From: Candidatus Saccharimonadota bacterium | GTDB taxonomy: Bacteria; Patescibacteriota; Saccharimonadia; Saccharimonadales; Saccharimonadaceae | Reading direction: 5' to 3' | Assembly (NCBI GenBank): GCA_017552385.1 | Contig: JAFZQB010000007.1 | Coordinates: forward strand, 1 to 64,000 | Length of the DNA stretch: 64,000 nt | Part shown: piece after piece, positions 1 to 6,317 of the stretch | Numbering within the stretch: position 1 is the stretch's first letter | How the letters are laid out: each line of letters begins with the position of its first letter | The notes under the pieces: model-generated | Told to the model about the DNA's origin: nothing | The model's database searches: none | What the model saw: the letters and a program-made list of their open reading frames with translations, nothing else | Program-made: the position numbers and the translations under genes

Positions 1-735
1 ACGGAATTAGACAAAGACGAAATCTTCGTATTTGGTAGTAATGGCCAAGGCGCCCATTTTGGCGGAGCAGCTGCAACCGCCGTACATAAATTTGGTGCAA
101 GAATAGGACAAGCAGAGGGCCTACAAGGCCAAAGTTATGCGATCAATACCATGGACTCAGAAGATGAAATGGTCGACCAAATATACCGCTTTCTACAATT
201 TGCCAAAAAACATCCCGAGCTAACTTTTCTAGTGACCGAAATTGGTTGCGGTATTGCTGGATATAGCCCTGATGAAATTGCAATGTATTTTGAAGATAGA
301 ACTAAAAATGTGATTCTGCCAAAAGCATTCCTCTATTCGCTCGGCGAGGATATAGATGAGTCTAAAGAGATATCCCTAATCGTACAGCACCAATGTTGGG
401 CCATGCTTGGGCCTGGTAACTGGGATAAAACTATATGGAAAATCTATACCGACAAAACAATGGAAGTGCTATATAGAAATTGGGGTGAAAAATTTACGAG
501 AACTAAGACTGCGATTTCAGACGACGAGTATAAAAAGATCTTTTCATTATTAAAGGACGGCGCGAAAGAAGATCATAAAATAGAGGCCCTTGATGGTACT
601 GCGTGGCAATATGAGCAATACGAAAACGGTAAACTATTTTACGAGCGCAGATTAGGGCATATCTACTCAATTAAGCCATTCGAAGCGCTAGGCCACTTGC
701 TATACGGAATAGCAAAATTAAAAGATCAGCAATAA
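1..735 (+). CDS. A1S_2505-like (phage non-structural type) protein, 5' partial
   Basis: The frame is open from base 1, so the true start lies upstream of the window; the first in-window ATG (151) is internal. The first ~80 visible residues carry VFGSNGQGAHFGGAA, GLQGQSYAI, FLQFAKKHPELTF and TEIGCGIAGY. I recognise this pattern from the A1S_2505-type family, found in phages and many bacteria and probably macrodomain-like in fold. The remaining ~130 residues (WKIYTDKTMEVLYRNWGEKF onward) form an acidic and aromatic domain I do not recognise. Biochemical function is unknown; a role in ADP-ribose or nucleotide-derivative binding would be inference only. It converges on a tiny minus-strand gene 1 nt away, with no terminator hairpin between them. 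Confidence 0.6.
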   Translation, partial: TELDKDEIFVFGSNGQGAHFGGAAATAVHKFGARIGQAEGLQGQSYAINTMDSEDEMVDQIYRFLQFAKKHPELTFLVTEIGCGIAGYSPDEIAMYFEDRTKNVILPKAFLYSLGEDIDESKEISLIVQHQCWAMLGPGNWDKTIWKIYTDKTMEVLYRNWGEKFTRTKTAISDDEYKKIFSLLKDGAKEDHKIEALDGTAWQYEQYENGKLFYERRLGHIYSIKPFEALGHLLYGIAKLKDQQ

Positions 736-736
736 A

Positions 737-847
737 TCATTTCTTTTTCTTCTTAAAAATCTTCAATAAATCCTTACCGAAGCTGACAAGGAATGCAACC
801 GCGATAATCGCGGCGACAACGATAATAGTAATAACTAAAATCGGCAT
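737..847 (-). CDS. 36-residue single-pass membrane peptide, leaderless
   Basis: A short minus-strand frame encodes MPILVITIIVVAAIIAVAFL followed by a short polar stretch and a lysine-rich end (KIFKKKKK), then TGA. The composition is one transmembrane helix with a positively charged cytoplasmic tail. The ATG lies 6 nt after a perfect TGCTATAAT, the same spacing seen at many larger genes here, which argues for real expression from a leaderless transcript. Function is unknown. It could be a small membrane-protein modulator or simply a spurious hydrophobic ORF; the promoter fit is the main support. Confidence 0.5.
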   Translation of the reverse strand: MPILVITIIVVAAIIAVAFLVSFGKDLLKIFKKKKK

Positions 848-853
848 AATTTA

Positions 854-862
854 ATTATAGCA
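854..862 (-). promoter_or_regulatory. Extended -10 (TGCTATAAT) of the 36-residue peptide gene
   Basis: TATAAT on the minus strand (854-859) is preceded by TGC. Six bases separate it from the ATG, so the predicted transcript start coincides with the start codon. No good -35 is visible because that region is occupied by one arm of a 23-bp inverted repeat. Confidence 0.55.
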
Positions 863-1228
863 GATAGAAGCTGTATCTGGATCGACAAGATTTGCGAGGA
901 AAACCTCAAATTGTTCGGCAGATAAAGTGCTGGATGCTTTTGAATCCTTGCCTAAAATTCAATTGCGGCACTTATCGATCCGGATAAAGCTTCTATCATG
1001 TTCCGGCTCAACCTCACGACAACAATATAATTTTTAGTGGAGTAATTACCTTGGCTCGATTGGTTAAGCCGGAGCAAATACGGCAAAGCGCTATTCTCAA
1101 GACATAGCAGCAATCCTTTCTTATTAGGTTTAATATTAGGATCAAGGTACAAGTGGGGTTTCCACTCTGACCACAAAGCTGCTACGAAAAGATTGCACTT
1201 AGTGGATCTAGAAAAACAAAACTAAAAC
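863..1228. other. Gene-poor stretch with three nested inverted repeats
   Basis: I find no convincing gene here. It contains a 23-bp inverted repeat with two mismatches (863-885 and 975-997), a 12-bp repeat with one mismatch (1002-1013 and 1062-1073), and a three-way-junction-like fold closed by TAGCAGC/GCTGCTA (1105-1111 and 1178-1184) around two small hairpins. It could be a structured RNA or the remains of a small mobile element. Confidence 0.5.
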
Positions 1229-1232
1229 AAAA

Positions 1233-1260
1233 ACTGCCCTGGCTTTTATGCCAGAGCAGT
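1233..1260 (-). terminator. Intrinsic terminator downstream of tRNA-Thr(GGT)
   Basis: A hairpin with an 11-nt arm and one mismatch (ACTGCCCTGGC / GCCAGAGCAGT) is followed on the minus strand by a T-rich run, directly after the tRNA-Thr 3' end. Confidence 0.75.
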
Positions 1261-1278
1261 CCTCTTATTATTCTAAAA

Positions 1279-1355
1279 TGGAGCCGTCTTCGGGACTTGA
1301 ACCCGAGACCTCATCCTTACCATGGATGCGCTACTACCAACTGAGCTAAGACGGC
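1279..1355 (-). tRNA. tRNA-Thr (GGT anticodon)
   Basis: The minus strand folds as a cloverleaf with acceptor GCCGTCT/AGACGGC, encoded CCA, anticodon loop ATGGTAA within stem CATCC/GGATG, and a normal T arm with GGTTCAAGTCC. The D arm is unusual: it has one extra base and reads GGTAGTAGCGC where GGTAGAGCGC is expected, which leaves a mismatch in the D stem. It lies downstream of a second, incomplete tRNA-Thr-like sequence. Confidence 0.9.
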
Positions 1356-1395
1356 ATAATCAAATTGTAAAAATGTGCTACATTTGAGGCCACTT

Positions 1396-1458
1396 TCGCG
1401 ACAGAGGTAGAGGTCTATCCTTACCATGGATGCGCTCTACCAACTGAGCTATCGCGGC
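1396..1458 (-). pseudogene. tRNA-Thr(GGT)-like sequence lacking a T arm
   Basis: The 5' half matches the neighbouring tRNA-Thr closely: a GCCGCGA acceptor strand, an intact D arm (GCTC/GAGC) and the same CATCC-ATGGTAA-GGAT anticodon arm. After the anticodon stem the sequence runs through a pyrimidine-rich stretch (ACCTCTACCTCT) into TCGCGA, which can re-pair with the acceptor strand. There is no TTC-containing T arm and no CCA. It is either a decayed duplicate or a tRNA-like RNA. Confidence 0.6.
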
Positions 1459-1533
1459 ATAAATAATACATGTATTCTAACACGATATTTGGTTTTTAGC
1501 AATAACGTGGTCTGGGCCTGCTGCTAGGAAAAA

Positions 1534-1551
1534 GCCCCTCTTTCGAGGGGC
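1534..1551 (-). terminator. Intrinsic terminator of the 1585-2331 gene
   Basis: A 7-bp stem (GCCCCTC/GAGGGGC) with a TTTC loop is followed by a T run on the minus strand, about 30 bases after the stop codon. Confidence 0.8.
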
Positions 1552-1584
1552 AGGTTTAACTAGGAGATGGTTATCTGCGGGATA

Positions 1585-2331
1585 TTACTGTAGGTTACTG
1601 TTGGGATTCCCAGCGTCATTTGCATCAGATGCCTCGCCAGTGTCGTCAGTGTCACTGCCGTCATCGGCTTCGATGTCTTCAGCCAACGCCACCCCCATCA
1701 GCATTCCAAGTCCGAGCAGGCCACCGCCTACCATGATGGCGATCCCGCTAGATTCTCTGAGAATATCACACGGATGAGCCATCATGAAGGTTAACAGTTC
1801 GACGTCAGGGATCAAGCTATTTTCATAAATGGCACGTAAGATGGGGCGATTGAATGGTTTGTCCAGTTTTTTAACATCATCGCATAACAGTATAAATTTG
1901 ATTAATGTCTTCGCTTCGCCTTCAACCATCTTTCTGATGACAGAGTCTACCTCATCGTCGTACTTATTATTGGCTAATGCTTCGCGGACATTTTCGGGGA
2001 TTGTCTCAAAAGTAGCAGTTTCGGAATTCTCGCCTTCCAGTTCCAAACATTCGGCGATTAGCTGTAGAATCGGAAAGAGCGTGACCGCCATAGCCGTACG
2101 CTCGATGAGTTCTACGGCCAGTTCATACGAGAGAGAATCATGCATAGACATGTGAGCGGCTAAACCTAACGTCACCCGCATAAGGTTTTGCGAGCAACTT
2201 GTGACGCAGGGTACCTTGTTGTCCTTGGTTAGAGCTCCACATTTCTCCAGGATTTCCCCGACCTTCTCGGCGTTATTTCCCCGAACAGCGGCTACGATTT
2301 CCTCACGAGTGTAAGAACAATTGTCTGCCAT
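1585..2331 (-). CDS. Hypothetical protein with hydrophobic segment and acidic C-terminal tail (248 aa)
   Basis: I do not recognise a family. The first ~200 residues look mainly helical (for example EEIVAAVRGNNAEKVGEILE and the VELIERTAMAVTLFPILQLI stretch) and contain several cysteines. A glycine-rich hydrophobic segment (IAIMVGGGLLGLGMLMGVAL) near residue 215 could span the membrane. The last ~30 residues are rich in Asp, Ser and Asn. The ATG at 2331 was chosen over a TTG three codons upstream because an AGGAGG lies 11 nt before it but only 2 nt before the TTG. The gene has its own promoter, a leader hairpin and a terminator, so it is monocistronic. Confidence 0.75.
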   Translation of the reverse strand: MADNCSYTREEIVAAVRGNNAEKVGEILEKCGALTKDNKVPCVTSCSQNLMRVTLGLAAHMSMHDSLSYELAVELIERTAMAVTLFPILQLIAECLELEGENSETATFETIPENVREALANNKYDDEVDSVIRKMVEGEAKTLIKFILLCDDVKKLDKPFNRPILRAIYENSLIPDVELLTFMMAHPCDILRESSGIAIMVGGGLLGLGMLMGVALAEDIEADDGSDTDDTGEASDANDAGNPNSNLQ

Positions 2332-2387
2332 GGTTACCAATACCTCCTAATTTTTTAGATGCGAGACTTGAAAAGTCTATGTGTTTT

Positions 2388-2415
2388 ATTATAACATAAA
2401 TGCTTAAATTTTCAA
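2388..2415 (-). promoter_or_regulatory. Sigma-70-type promoter of the 1585-2331 gene
   Basis: TTGAAA (2410-2415), 16 bp, TATAAT (2388-2393). The predicted leader contains a perfect AGACTT/AAGTCT inverted repeat (2364-2378). Confidence 0.65.
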
Positions 2416-2425
2416 GATAAGAAAA

Positions 2426-2448
2426 ACCCGCCACAAAACCAGGCGGGT
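2426..2448 (-). terminator. Intrinsic terminator of the VanZ-like gene
   Basis: ACCCGCC/GGCGGGT stem with a 9-nt loop and a T run on the minus strand, right after the VanZ-like stop codon. Confidence 0.8.
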
Positions 2449-2450
2449 CG

Positions 2451-2912
2451 TTATTTAAGATTTTTCGGGCCGAGTAGGCTGGAGAAGAAGGAGCCAAAGA
2501 CTGCACCGCTGACGTTGAGACCAGCGTCGAAGACGGCGCTGAAGCGTCCAGGAGCTCCTAACTGCAGGGCTTCATCGATCATCGAGATGACGGCTGCAGC
2601 CGACCAAGCGAAAATCATGGCTGTCTTTCTAGACTGAAAAGTCCAGCAGGAAGCTCTAACCAAGAAGAACGCGAGTAGAAAGTGCACTGTAAAGTGTGCG
2701 GCTTTACGGACTAGGTAATGGAAGGTGATGAAATGCATTGGTAGGAAATGGATTCCAAAGGCTGAACGTATCCCGTTCCAGAGTGTCTTGGAGATTCTCA
2801 TCGATAGTGAGGAGCTGCCAACGCCGTTTTGACTTGAGAGGTAAACAGTTAGTGTTAGCCAAATCGCGAATAATCCCCACCATAATACACGTTTATACGC
2901 CTGTTTCTTCAT
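2451..2912 (-). CDS. VanZ-like membrane protein
   Basis: 153 residues with about four transmembrane segments. The family pattern is clear: an early SSQNG after TM1, RKAAHFTVHFLLAFFL in the middle, a DEALQLGAPGRFSAVFD loop, and NVSGAVFGSFF at the end, matching the VanZ family (polar residues R/K-AHF, DE-Q and GR-S-D). VanZ proteins are linked to teicoplanin and lipoglycopeptide tolerance and appear in many Gram-positive and CPR genomes; the molecular role is unknown. The ATG at 2912 follows AAGGAGGA by 13 nt. Monocistronic, with a promoter back-to-back with that of tRNA-Thr(TGT) and a strong terminator. Confidence 0.85.
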   Translation of the reverse strand: MKKQAYKRVLWWGLFAIWLTLTVYLSSQNGVGSSSLSMRISKTLWNGIRSAFGIHFLPMHFITFHYLVRKAAHFTVHFLLAFFLVRASCWTFQSRKTAMIFAWSAAAVISMIDEALQLGAPGRFSAVFDAGLNVSGAVFGSFFSSLLGPKNLK

Positions 2913-2961
2913 CTTCTTATGTTTTTCCTCCTTTTAGTGTACCAGAAAAATCTCGTTTTGT

Positions 2962-2990
2962 ATAATAACATAATCTCATTGTAGTGTCAA
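2962..2990 (-). promoter_or_regulatory. Promoter of the VanZ-like gene
   Basis: TTGACA (2985-2990), 17 bp, TATTAT (2962-2967) on the minus strand. The -35 sits 1 bp from the -35 of the opposing tRNA promoter. Confidence 0.7.
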
Positions 2991-2991
2991 C

Positions 2992-3020
2992 TTGACCGAA
3001 CAAGACGCTCGTGATAGACT
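2992..3020 (+). promoter_or_regulatory. Promoter of tRNA-Thr(TGT)
   Basis: TTGACC (2992-2997), 17 bp, TAGACT (3015-3020), about 10 bases before the mature tRNA 5' end. Confidence 0.6.
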
Positions 3021-3029
3021 AGAGTGTAC

Positions 3030-3105
3030 GCCGTGATAGCTCAGTTGGTAGAGCAGCCGCCTTGTAAGCGGCAGGTCGTCGGTTCAAGTCCGACTCACGG
3101 CTCCA
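3030..3105 (+). tRNA. tRNA-Thr (TGT anticodon)
   Basis: Complete 76-nt cloverleaf: GCCGTGA/TCACGGC acceptor, anticodon stem GCCGC/GCGGC around CTTGTAA, T arm GTCGG-TTCAAGT-CCGAC, encoded CCA. A T run follows directly without an obvious hairpin. Confidence 0.95.
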
Positions 3106-3125
3106 TTTTTTTTGTTTTGCTGTGC

Positions 3126-3131
3126 TATAAT
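3126..3131 (+). promoter_or_regulatory. -10 that sets a leaderless GTG start
   Basis: TGCTATAAT ends 6 nt before the GTG at 3138. This fixes the start of the following gene; a longer frame that begins inside the tRNA is not credible. Confidence 0.6.
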
Positions 3132-3137
3132 TTAGAT

Positions 3138-3824
3138 GTGAATACTTTACTCAAGCGCGGTCTCAGCGCATACATCATCTTCATCAAAAATAAGCTAGCT
3201 GTGTCTTTAATGATGCTGGTTTCTGGCGCTATTATGGCTATTGCTGCTCTTAATGGCCAGGGTAATGACACCAAAACTCTGCCGATCTTAATCACGGCTG
3301 CTGGCGTAGTATTTTCTTTTTGGTCCTTTTATAAAATTGGTTATATCAAAGCAAATTACGACAAGGCCGAAGACAAGGCTCAGAAAAGCGTCGAATGGCG
3401 CCTAATCGCCTTGCAAATTATCGAATCAGTCGCTTACATCGTCGTAACGGTAGCCGGCATTTATCTGCTTTTAAACGAAAGCTTGGTGGACGTCATTCTT
3501 AATCTCATGGTCGGTATTTTCACGACCTTTAATGGCATCATGGGCGTTATCAATCTCCTTAAAAGGCTCAGCAACAGAGACTGGCGCTGGGTGGTCCGCC
3601 TGATTTTGACCATGTTCGAGCTTGCTGTCGGTCCATACTTCATCATTGCATCAAGCGCTATTGACATTAAGAGTCTTGTAATGATGGGCATACTCACGGC
3701 TGTGGCTGGACTAATCGAGGTCATCGCTGCCTTCAGCACGCAAGCGCTCAAAGACACTTTCAAAGACGGCAAAGACATTGTCCGTACTCTCAAAACCGGC
3801 AAAGCAAAAGAGGAAGAAGAATAA
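3138..3824 (+). CDS. Multi-pass membrane protein, DUF308/HdeD-like
   Basis: 228 residues with about six hydrophobic helices, for example LAVSLMMLVSGAIMAIAAL, LPILITAAGVVFSFWSF, SVAYIVVTVAGIYLLL, and a C-terminal pair ending in AGLIEVIAAF, then a charged KAKEEEE tail. The pairing of short helices with small-residue loops resembles DUF308/HdeD-type proteins, but the match is weak. The start is placed at GTG 3138 because it is leaderless relative to TATAAT at 3126-3131; the upstream in-frame codons belong to tRNA-Thr. Function unknown. It shares a terminator hairpin with the convergent L,D-transpeptidase gene. Confidence 0.7.
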   Translation: MNTLLKRGLSAYIIFIKNKLAVSLMMLVSGAIMAIAALNGQGNDTKTLPILITAAGVVFSFWSFYKIGYIKANYDKAEDKAQKSVEWRLIALQIIESVAYIVVTVAGIYLLLNESLVDVILNLMVGIFTTFNGIMGVINLLKRLSNRDWRWVVRLILTMFELAVGPYFIIASSAIDIKSLVMMGILTAVAGLIEVIAAFSTQALKDTFKDGKDIVRTLKTGKAKEEEE

Positions 3825-3830
3825 TTGAAA

Positions 3831-3853
3831 AACCCAGCCATGTTGGCTGGGTT
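3831..3853 (-). terminator. Intrinsic terminator of the L,D-transpeptidase gene
   Basis: A perfect 10-bp stem (AACCCAGCCA/TGGCTGGGTT) with a 3-nt loop. The T run is on the minus strand; the stem could also slow plus-strand transcription. Confidence 0.8.
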
Positions 3854-3866
3854 AAACACATCTTAG

Positions 3867-4808
3867 TCAGTTAATTCTTTCCAGTTTACTGTTGTACTCG
3901 TGAGTAACTTCGTACGGACATTCCCGATCAATGACGATGACCTGAGTCCCCGCAGTGGCGGTGCGGTAGAACCATAGCGCGTTCAGCGGATGGACTCTTA
4001 TGCAGCCGTGCGAGGCGTAGGTTCCGAGCGAGTCATAGTCGTCGAAGACCCATTTGCCGTCCCTCTTGTGGGCGAGATAAGCATGCATGCCATCGCCGGC
4101 AGTGAACACCACATCCCAGCGGCCTTCGTAGGAATGTGACTTGTCGGTGATATACCCATGCTTGAAGTCCCCTTTCAGAGTCTTCGATACCAGGTTCGTG
4201 AAGTAACCTTTCTTGTAGTTACCAGTGGCGCACCTTATGACACGAATCACTTTCCATTCTCCGTCAATCAGACGGAAGAACGCGGCCATATTAGACTTAA
4301 GGTAGACGCACACGCCGAAACCGTTGGTCGACTTGTTGAGCTCTGTCTCAATGCTAGGTGAGTAATGTGGCCAGGCGCTGACGCCGTTGGAGCTGAGCCT
4401 GAGTTTTCCCAGGGTATCCGGTCCACATTTACCGTCAATAGTTATCTTTTTCCGATATTGGAAAAGTTTGACAGCATTGCCGGTAGCGGGTCCGAAAATT
4501 CCGTCGACATCGAGCTTGCTGAATCCACTGACCCCTTTCAACTCTTCGTTGAGTCTTCGTTGGATTTTCATCACCAGCTCGGGGTCGTATTCCTGTCCTG
4601 CGTCGTCCCAATCGTCTATTAGGTCGTAGTAGACTATTTCTTCCTCCTCTTCGTATGCGTCCAGTACCTCCTGGACGGTCGGATATTTGCCTTTAACCTT
4701 CCCTTCTGCAGTAGCAGAAGCCGGGCTGATCGCCACGAGGACGAACGCTGCGATGATGAGGAAGACCAAGACGATAGGAATCCACTTTTTGACACCGTTG
4801 TTATTCAC
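3867..4808 (-). CDS. Exported L,D-transpeptidase (YkuD) with peptidoglycan-binding domain
   Basis: 313 residues. An N-terminal signal anchor (IPIVLVFLIIAAFVLVAI, ending in ASA) is followed by an acidic linker, a PG_binding_1 domain at ~75-135 (MKIQRRLNEEL, DVDGIFGPATGNAVKLFQ, IDGKCGPDTLGKL) and a YkuD domain at ~155-300. The catalytic signature YASHGCIRVH carries the active-site Cys, His and Arg. Such enzymes make 3-3 peptidoglycan cross-links outside the membrane. The GTG start follows GGGAGGG by about 8 nt. Monocistronic with a strong promoter and a 60-nt leader that can form a CCAC/GTGG hairpin. Its C-ending codons are more frequent than in the flanking housekeeping genes. Confidence 0.93.
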   Translation of the reverse strand: MNNNGVKKWIPIVLVFLIIAAFVLVAISPASATAEGKVKGKYPTVQEVLDAYEEEEEIVYYDLIDDWDDAGQEYDPELVMKIQRRLNEELKGVSGFSKLDVDGIFGPATGNAVKLFQYRKKITIDGKCGPDTLGKLRLSSNGVSAWPHYSPSIETELNKSTNGFGVCVYLKSNMAAFFRLIDGEWKVIRVIRCATGNYKKGYFTNLVSKTLKGDFKHGYITDKSHSYEGRWDVVFTAGDGMHAYLAHKRDGKWVFDDYDSLGTYASHGCIRVHPLNALWFYRTATAGTQVIVIDRECPYEVTHEYNSKLERIN

Positions 4809-4877
4809 TTCTGATCCCTCCCTGTCAGAATTATTGATTTTAAAAATGCTCTTGACTAACCACCAAGATGTGGCTTA

Positions 4878-4906
4878 ATTATAGCATAAGTGCTTAGTTT
4901 TGTCAA
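4878..4906 (-). promoter_or_regulatory. Promoter of the L,D-transpeptidase gene
   Basis: TTGACA (4901-4906), 17 bp, TATAAT (4878-4883) with TGC extension: near-perfect consensus. Confidence 0.8.
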
Positions 4907-4932
4907 TTATACTTATGCCTGCACAACAGATG

Positions 4933-5580
4933 TCAGGCCGTGCCGTGCGACGGGTCGGTCTCTAGCGGGTGGTGGTGATGTTTGGAGAGCTTCGGGAAGA
5001 TGAATTCTAGGCCAATCTTGAAAATGATTAGCGAGATAATGAGTGAGATATATGCTTCGATATCGATACCCCATAGGAAGTAGAAGCCGACCGAGGTCAG
5101 CACGGCTACGGAGATGACCATGTCGTTCATGGTCTCGGCTCCGGAAGCGGAGAGGACCTTAGATTTGTACTTATTGCCTCTATGTTTGAGATACAATGCA
5201 AGGGCGAGCTTAGCAATAATAGAGCCCACCAAGACGATAACGGTAGCCAGAGAGTATTCTGGAGCTTCTTCGGCTTCGGTGAGCTTTTCTATAGCCTCAA
5301 CTACGATGTGTACCCCAGCAGCGATGATGACGATGGCAATAGCGACGGTAGTAATGCGCTCGATCTTGTCGCGCTTATCACCTTTCTTCTTGGCTATTTT
5401 TTCACCCACCACGACCACAAAGCCGGAGATAGCATCAATCAGGCTATGCGCCGCATCGGACGTAATGGCGAGTGAGCCAGCGATTAGACCAACGACGAGG
5501 TTGAAGGCCGCTAGTAGAAAATTCGTCAAAATAAATAGGTATCCAGACTTAACAATTACTTTGGATCGGTCATTTTCCAT
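4933..5580 (-). CDS. Cation diffusion facilitator (CDF) family transporter, short form
   Basis: 215 residues, about six transmembrane helices. The TM2 metal site is visible as SDAAHSLIDA, and TM5 carries ETMNDMVIS where most CDF members have H/D-xxx-D. An intracellular loop is lysine-rich (KIAKKKGDKRDKIER), and the C terminus has a HHHH cluster. Members export divalent metals such as Zn2+ or Fe2+ by proton antiport. It is much shorter than the usual ~300 residues because the C-terminal cytoplasmic ferredoxin-like dimerisation domain is absent. The ATG is leaderless: TGCTAAAAT ends 6 nt upstream. Confidence 0.88.
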   Translation of the reverse strand: MENDRSKVIVKSGYLFILTNFLLAAFNLVVGLIAGSLAITSDAAHSLIDAISGFVVVVGEKIAKKKGDKRDKIERITTVAIAIVIIAAGVHIVVEAIEKLTEAEEAPEYSLATVIVLVGSIIAKLALALYLKHRGNKYKSKVLSASGAETMNDMVISVAVLTSVGFYFLWGIDIEAYISLIISLIIFKIGLEFIFPKLSKHHHHPLETDPSHGTA

Positions 5581-5586
5581 GTGACT

Positions 5587-5595
5587 ATTTTAGCA
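5587..5595 (-). promoter_or_regulatory. Extended -10 of the CDF transporter gene
   Basis: TGCTAAAAT on the minus strand; 6 nt to the ATG, giving a leaderless mRNA. Confidence 0.55.
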
Positions 5596-6126
5596 TGTTT
5601 TTTCTGGAATGACTTTGTAGAGATAAAAACTGTCGATTTTCTTTTGATATTTGATATTTTTCGGTTTTGCGGCGTTCGAGATAAAATATAGCGTCTTGCC
5701 TAACCTGTTCGCCTCTTTTTGTACTTTGTGATAGACGGGCGTAATATAAACCGCTGTTGTAAAAGCATAGACGATTGTAGTCTCTTTAGGGAATCGGAAG
5801 CGGTAGAGATTGCGGCAAAGCACCTTAATATTTTTATCGTGGCGATAGCGAATTTTGGTGGAAAAAGCCATGATGGGATTTAGTTCTATACCCAATGCTT
5901 TGGCGCCATTTTTTGATGTGGCGGCAAGAACTTTACCATCACCTGCACCAAGATCAATTAAGAGATCGGTTTTCTTAAAGCTCAGGATTCTTCCTAGGTC
6001 TTTCGCCAAATCTTTGGATGCGGTCGGAACATAAGGAGCACTTGTAACTCCAGTGCCTAGGAAAATAATCACCACAAGTATGACTAGTGATACGATTAAC
6101 AGAATAATGATTTGGGTTAAACTCAT
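5590..6126 (-). CDS. Membrane-anchored class I SAM-dependent methyltransferase
   Basis: 178 residues. A single N-terminal helix (IIILLIVSLVILVVIIFLG) is followed by a Rossmann methyltransferase core: motif I LIDLGAGDGKVLAA (~55-68) and the post-motif acidic loop GIELNPIMAF. The layout resembles the ATPSCKMT/FAM173 type, membrane-anchored lysine methyltransferases, but the substrate cannot be told from sequence. The start at 6126 was preferred to one six codons upstream because TATCAT lies 6 nt before it. The last bases overlap the promoter of the CDF gene, so the two genes run in the same direction with separate promoters. Confidence 0.8.
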   Translation of the reverse strand: MSLTQIIILLIVSLVILVVIIFLGTGVTSAPYVPTASKDLAKDLGRILSFKKTDLLIDLGAGDGKVLAATSKNGAKALGIELNPIMAFSTKIRYRHDKNIKVLCRNLYRFRFPKETTIVYAFTTAVYITPVYHKVQKEANRLGKTLYFISNAAKPKNIKYQKKIDSFYLYKVIPEKTC

Positions 6127-6204
6127 GTTCTTATGATACCACAAGTAAGATGGCTTTCGCTTCGCGAATTCGCCATGCCTAGTGGTAAAATGTATTGGTT
6201 ATAA

Positions 6205-6233
6205 TTGACTTTTTATTCCTTTTATGCTATAAT
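6205..6233 (+). promoter_or_regulatory. Strong promoter, near-duplicate of the one at 39302
   Basis: TTGACT (6205-6210), 17 bp, TATAAT (6228-6233) with TGC extension. Almost the same ~35-bp sequence occurs upstream of the 39397 gene. Confidence 0.75.
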
Positions 6234-6239
6234 ATGGGC

Positions 6240-6317
6240 ATGAAGTGTTGCCAAAATTTGCTGGCAGCAAGTAGCTTACTATTCTTGGTTCTAAATCATT
6301 TTTCTTCAGTTAAATAA
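6240..6317 (+). CDS. Possible 25-residue leader peptide, leaderless
   Basis: ATG at 6240 lies 6 nt after TATAAT, the spacing used by leaderless genes here. It opens a frame MKCCQNLLAASSLLFLVLNH ending HFSSVK, then TAA at 6315-6317, immediately before the AAGGAGG ribosome site of the next gene. The peptide is hydrophobic with two cysteines. It may couple translation to the downstream gene or act as a small membrane peptide. It is too short to prove from sequence alone. Confidence 0.4.
   Translation: MKCCQNLLAASSLLFLVLNHFSSVK

Noticed and set aside
952-1176. 74-codon minus-strand frame in the inverted-repeat region
   Set aside because: It starts only with TTG, has no ribosome site or near -10, shows no recognisable protein pattern and overlaps all the inverted repeats.
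3024-3137. Upstream extension of the DUF308-like gene through tRNA-Thr
   Set aside because: The codons are the tRNA read as protein; the leaderless GTG at 3138 explains the gene.
4158-4629. Open frames opposite the L,D-transpeptidase gene
   Set aside because: Shadow frames of a clear YkuD-domain gene with a promoter and terminator on the other strand.
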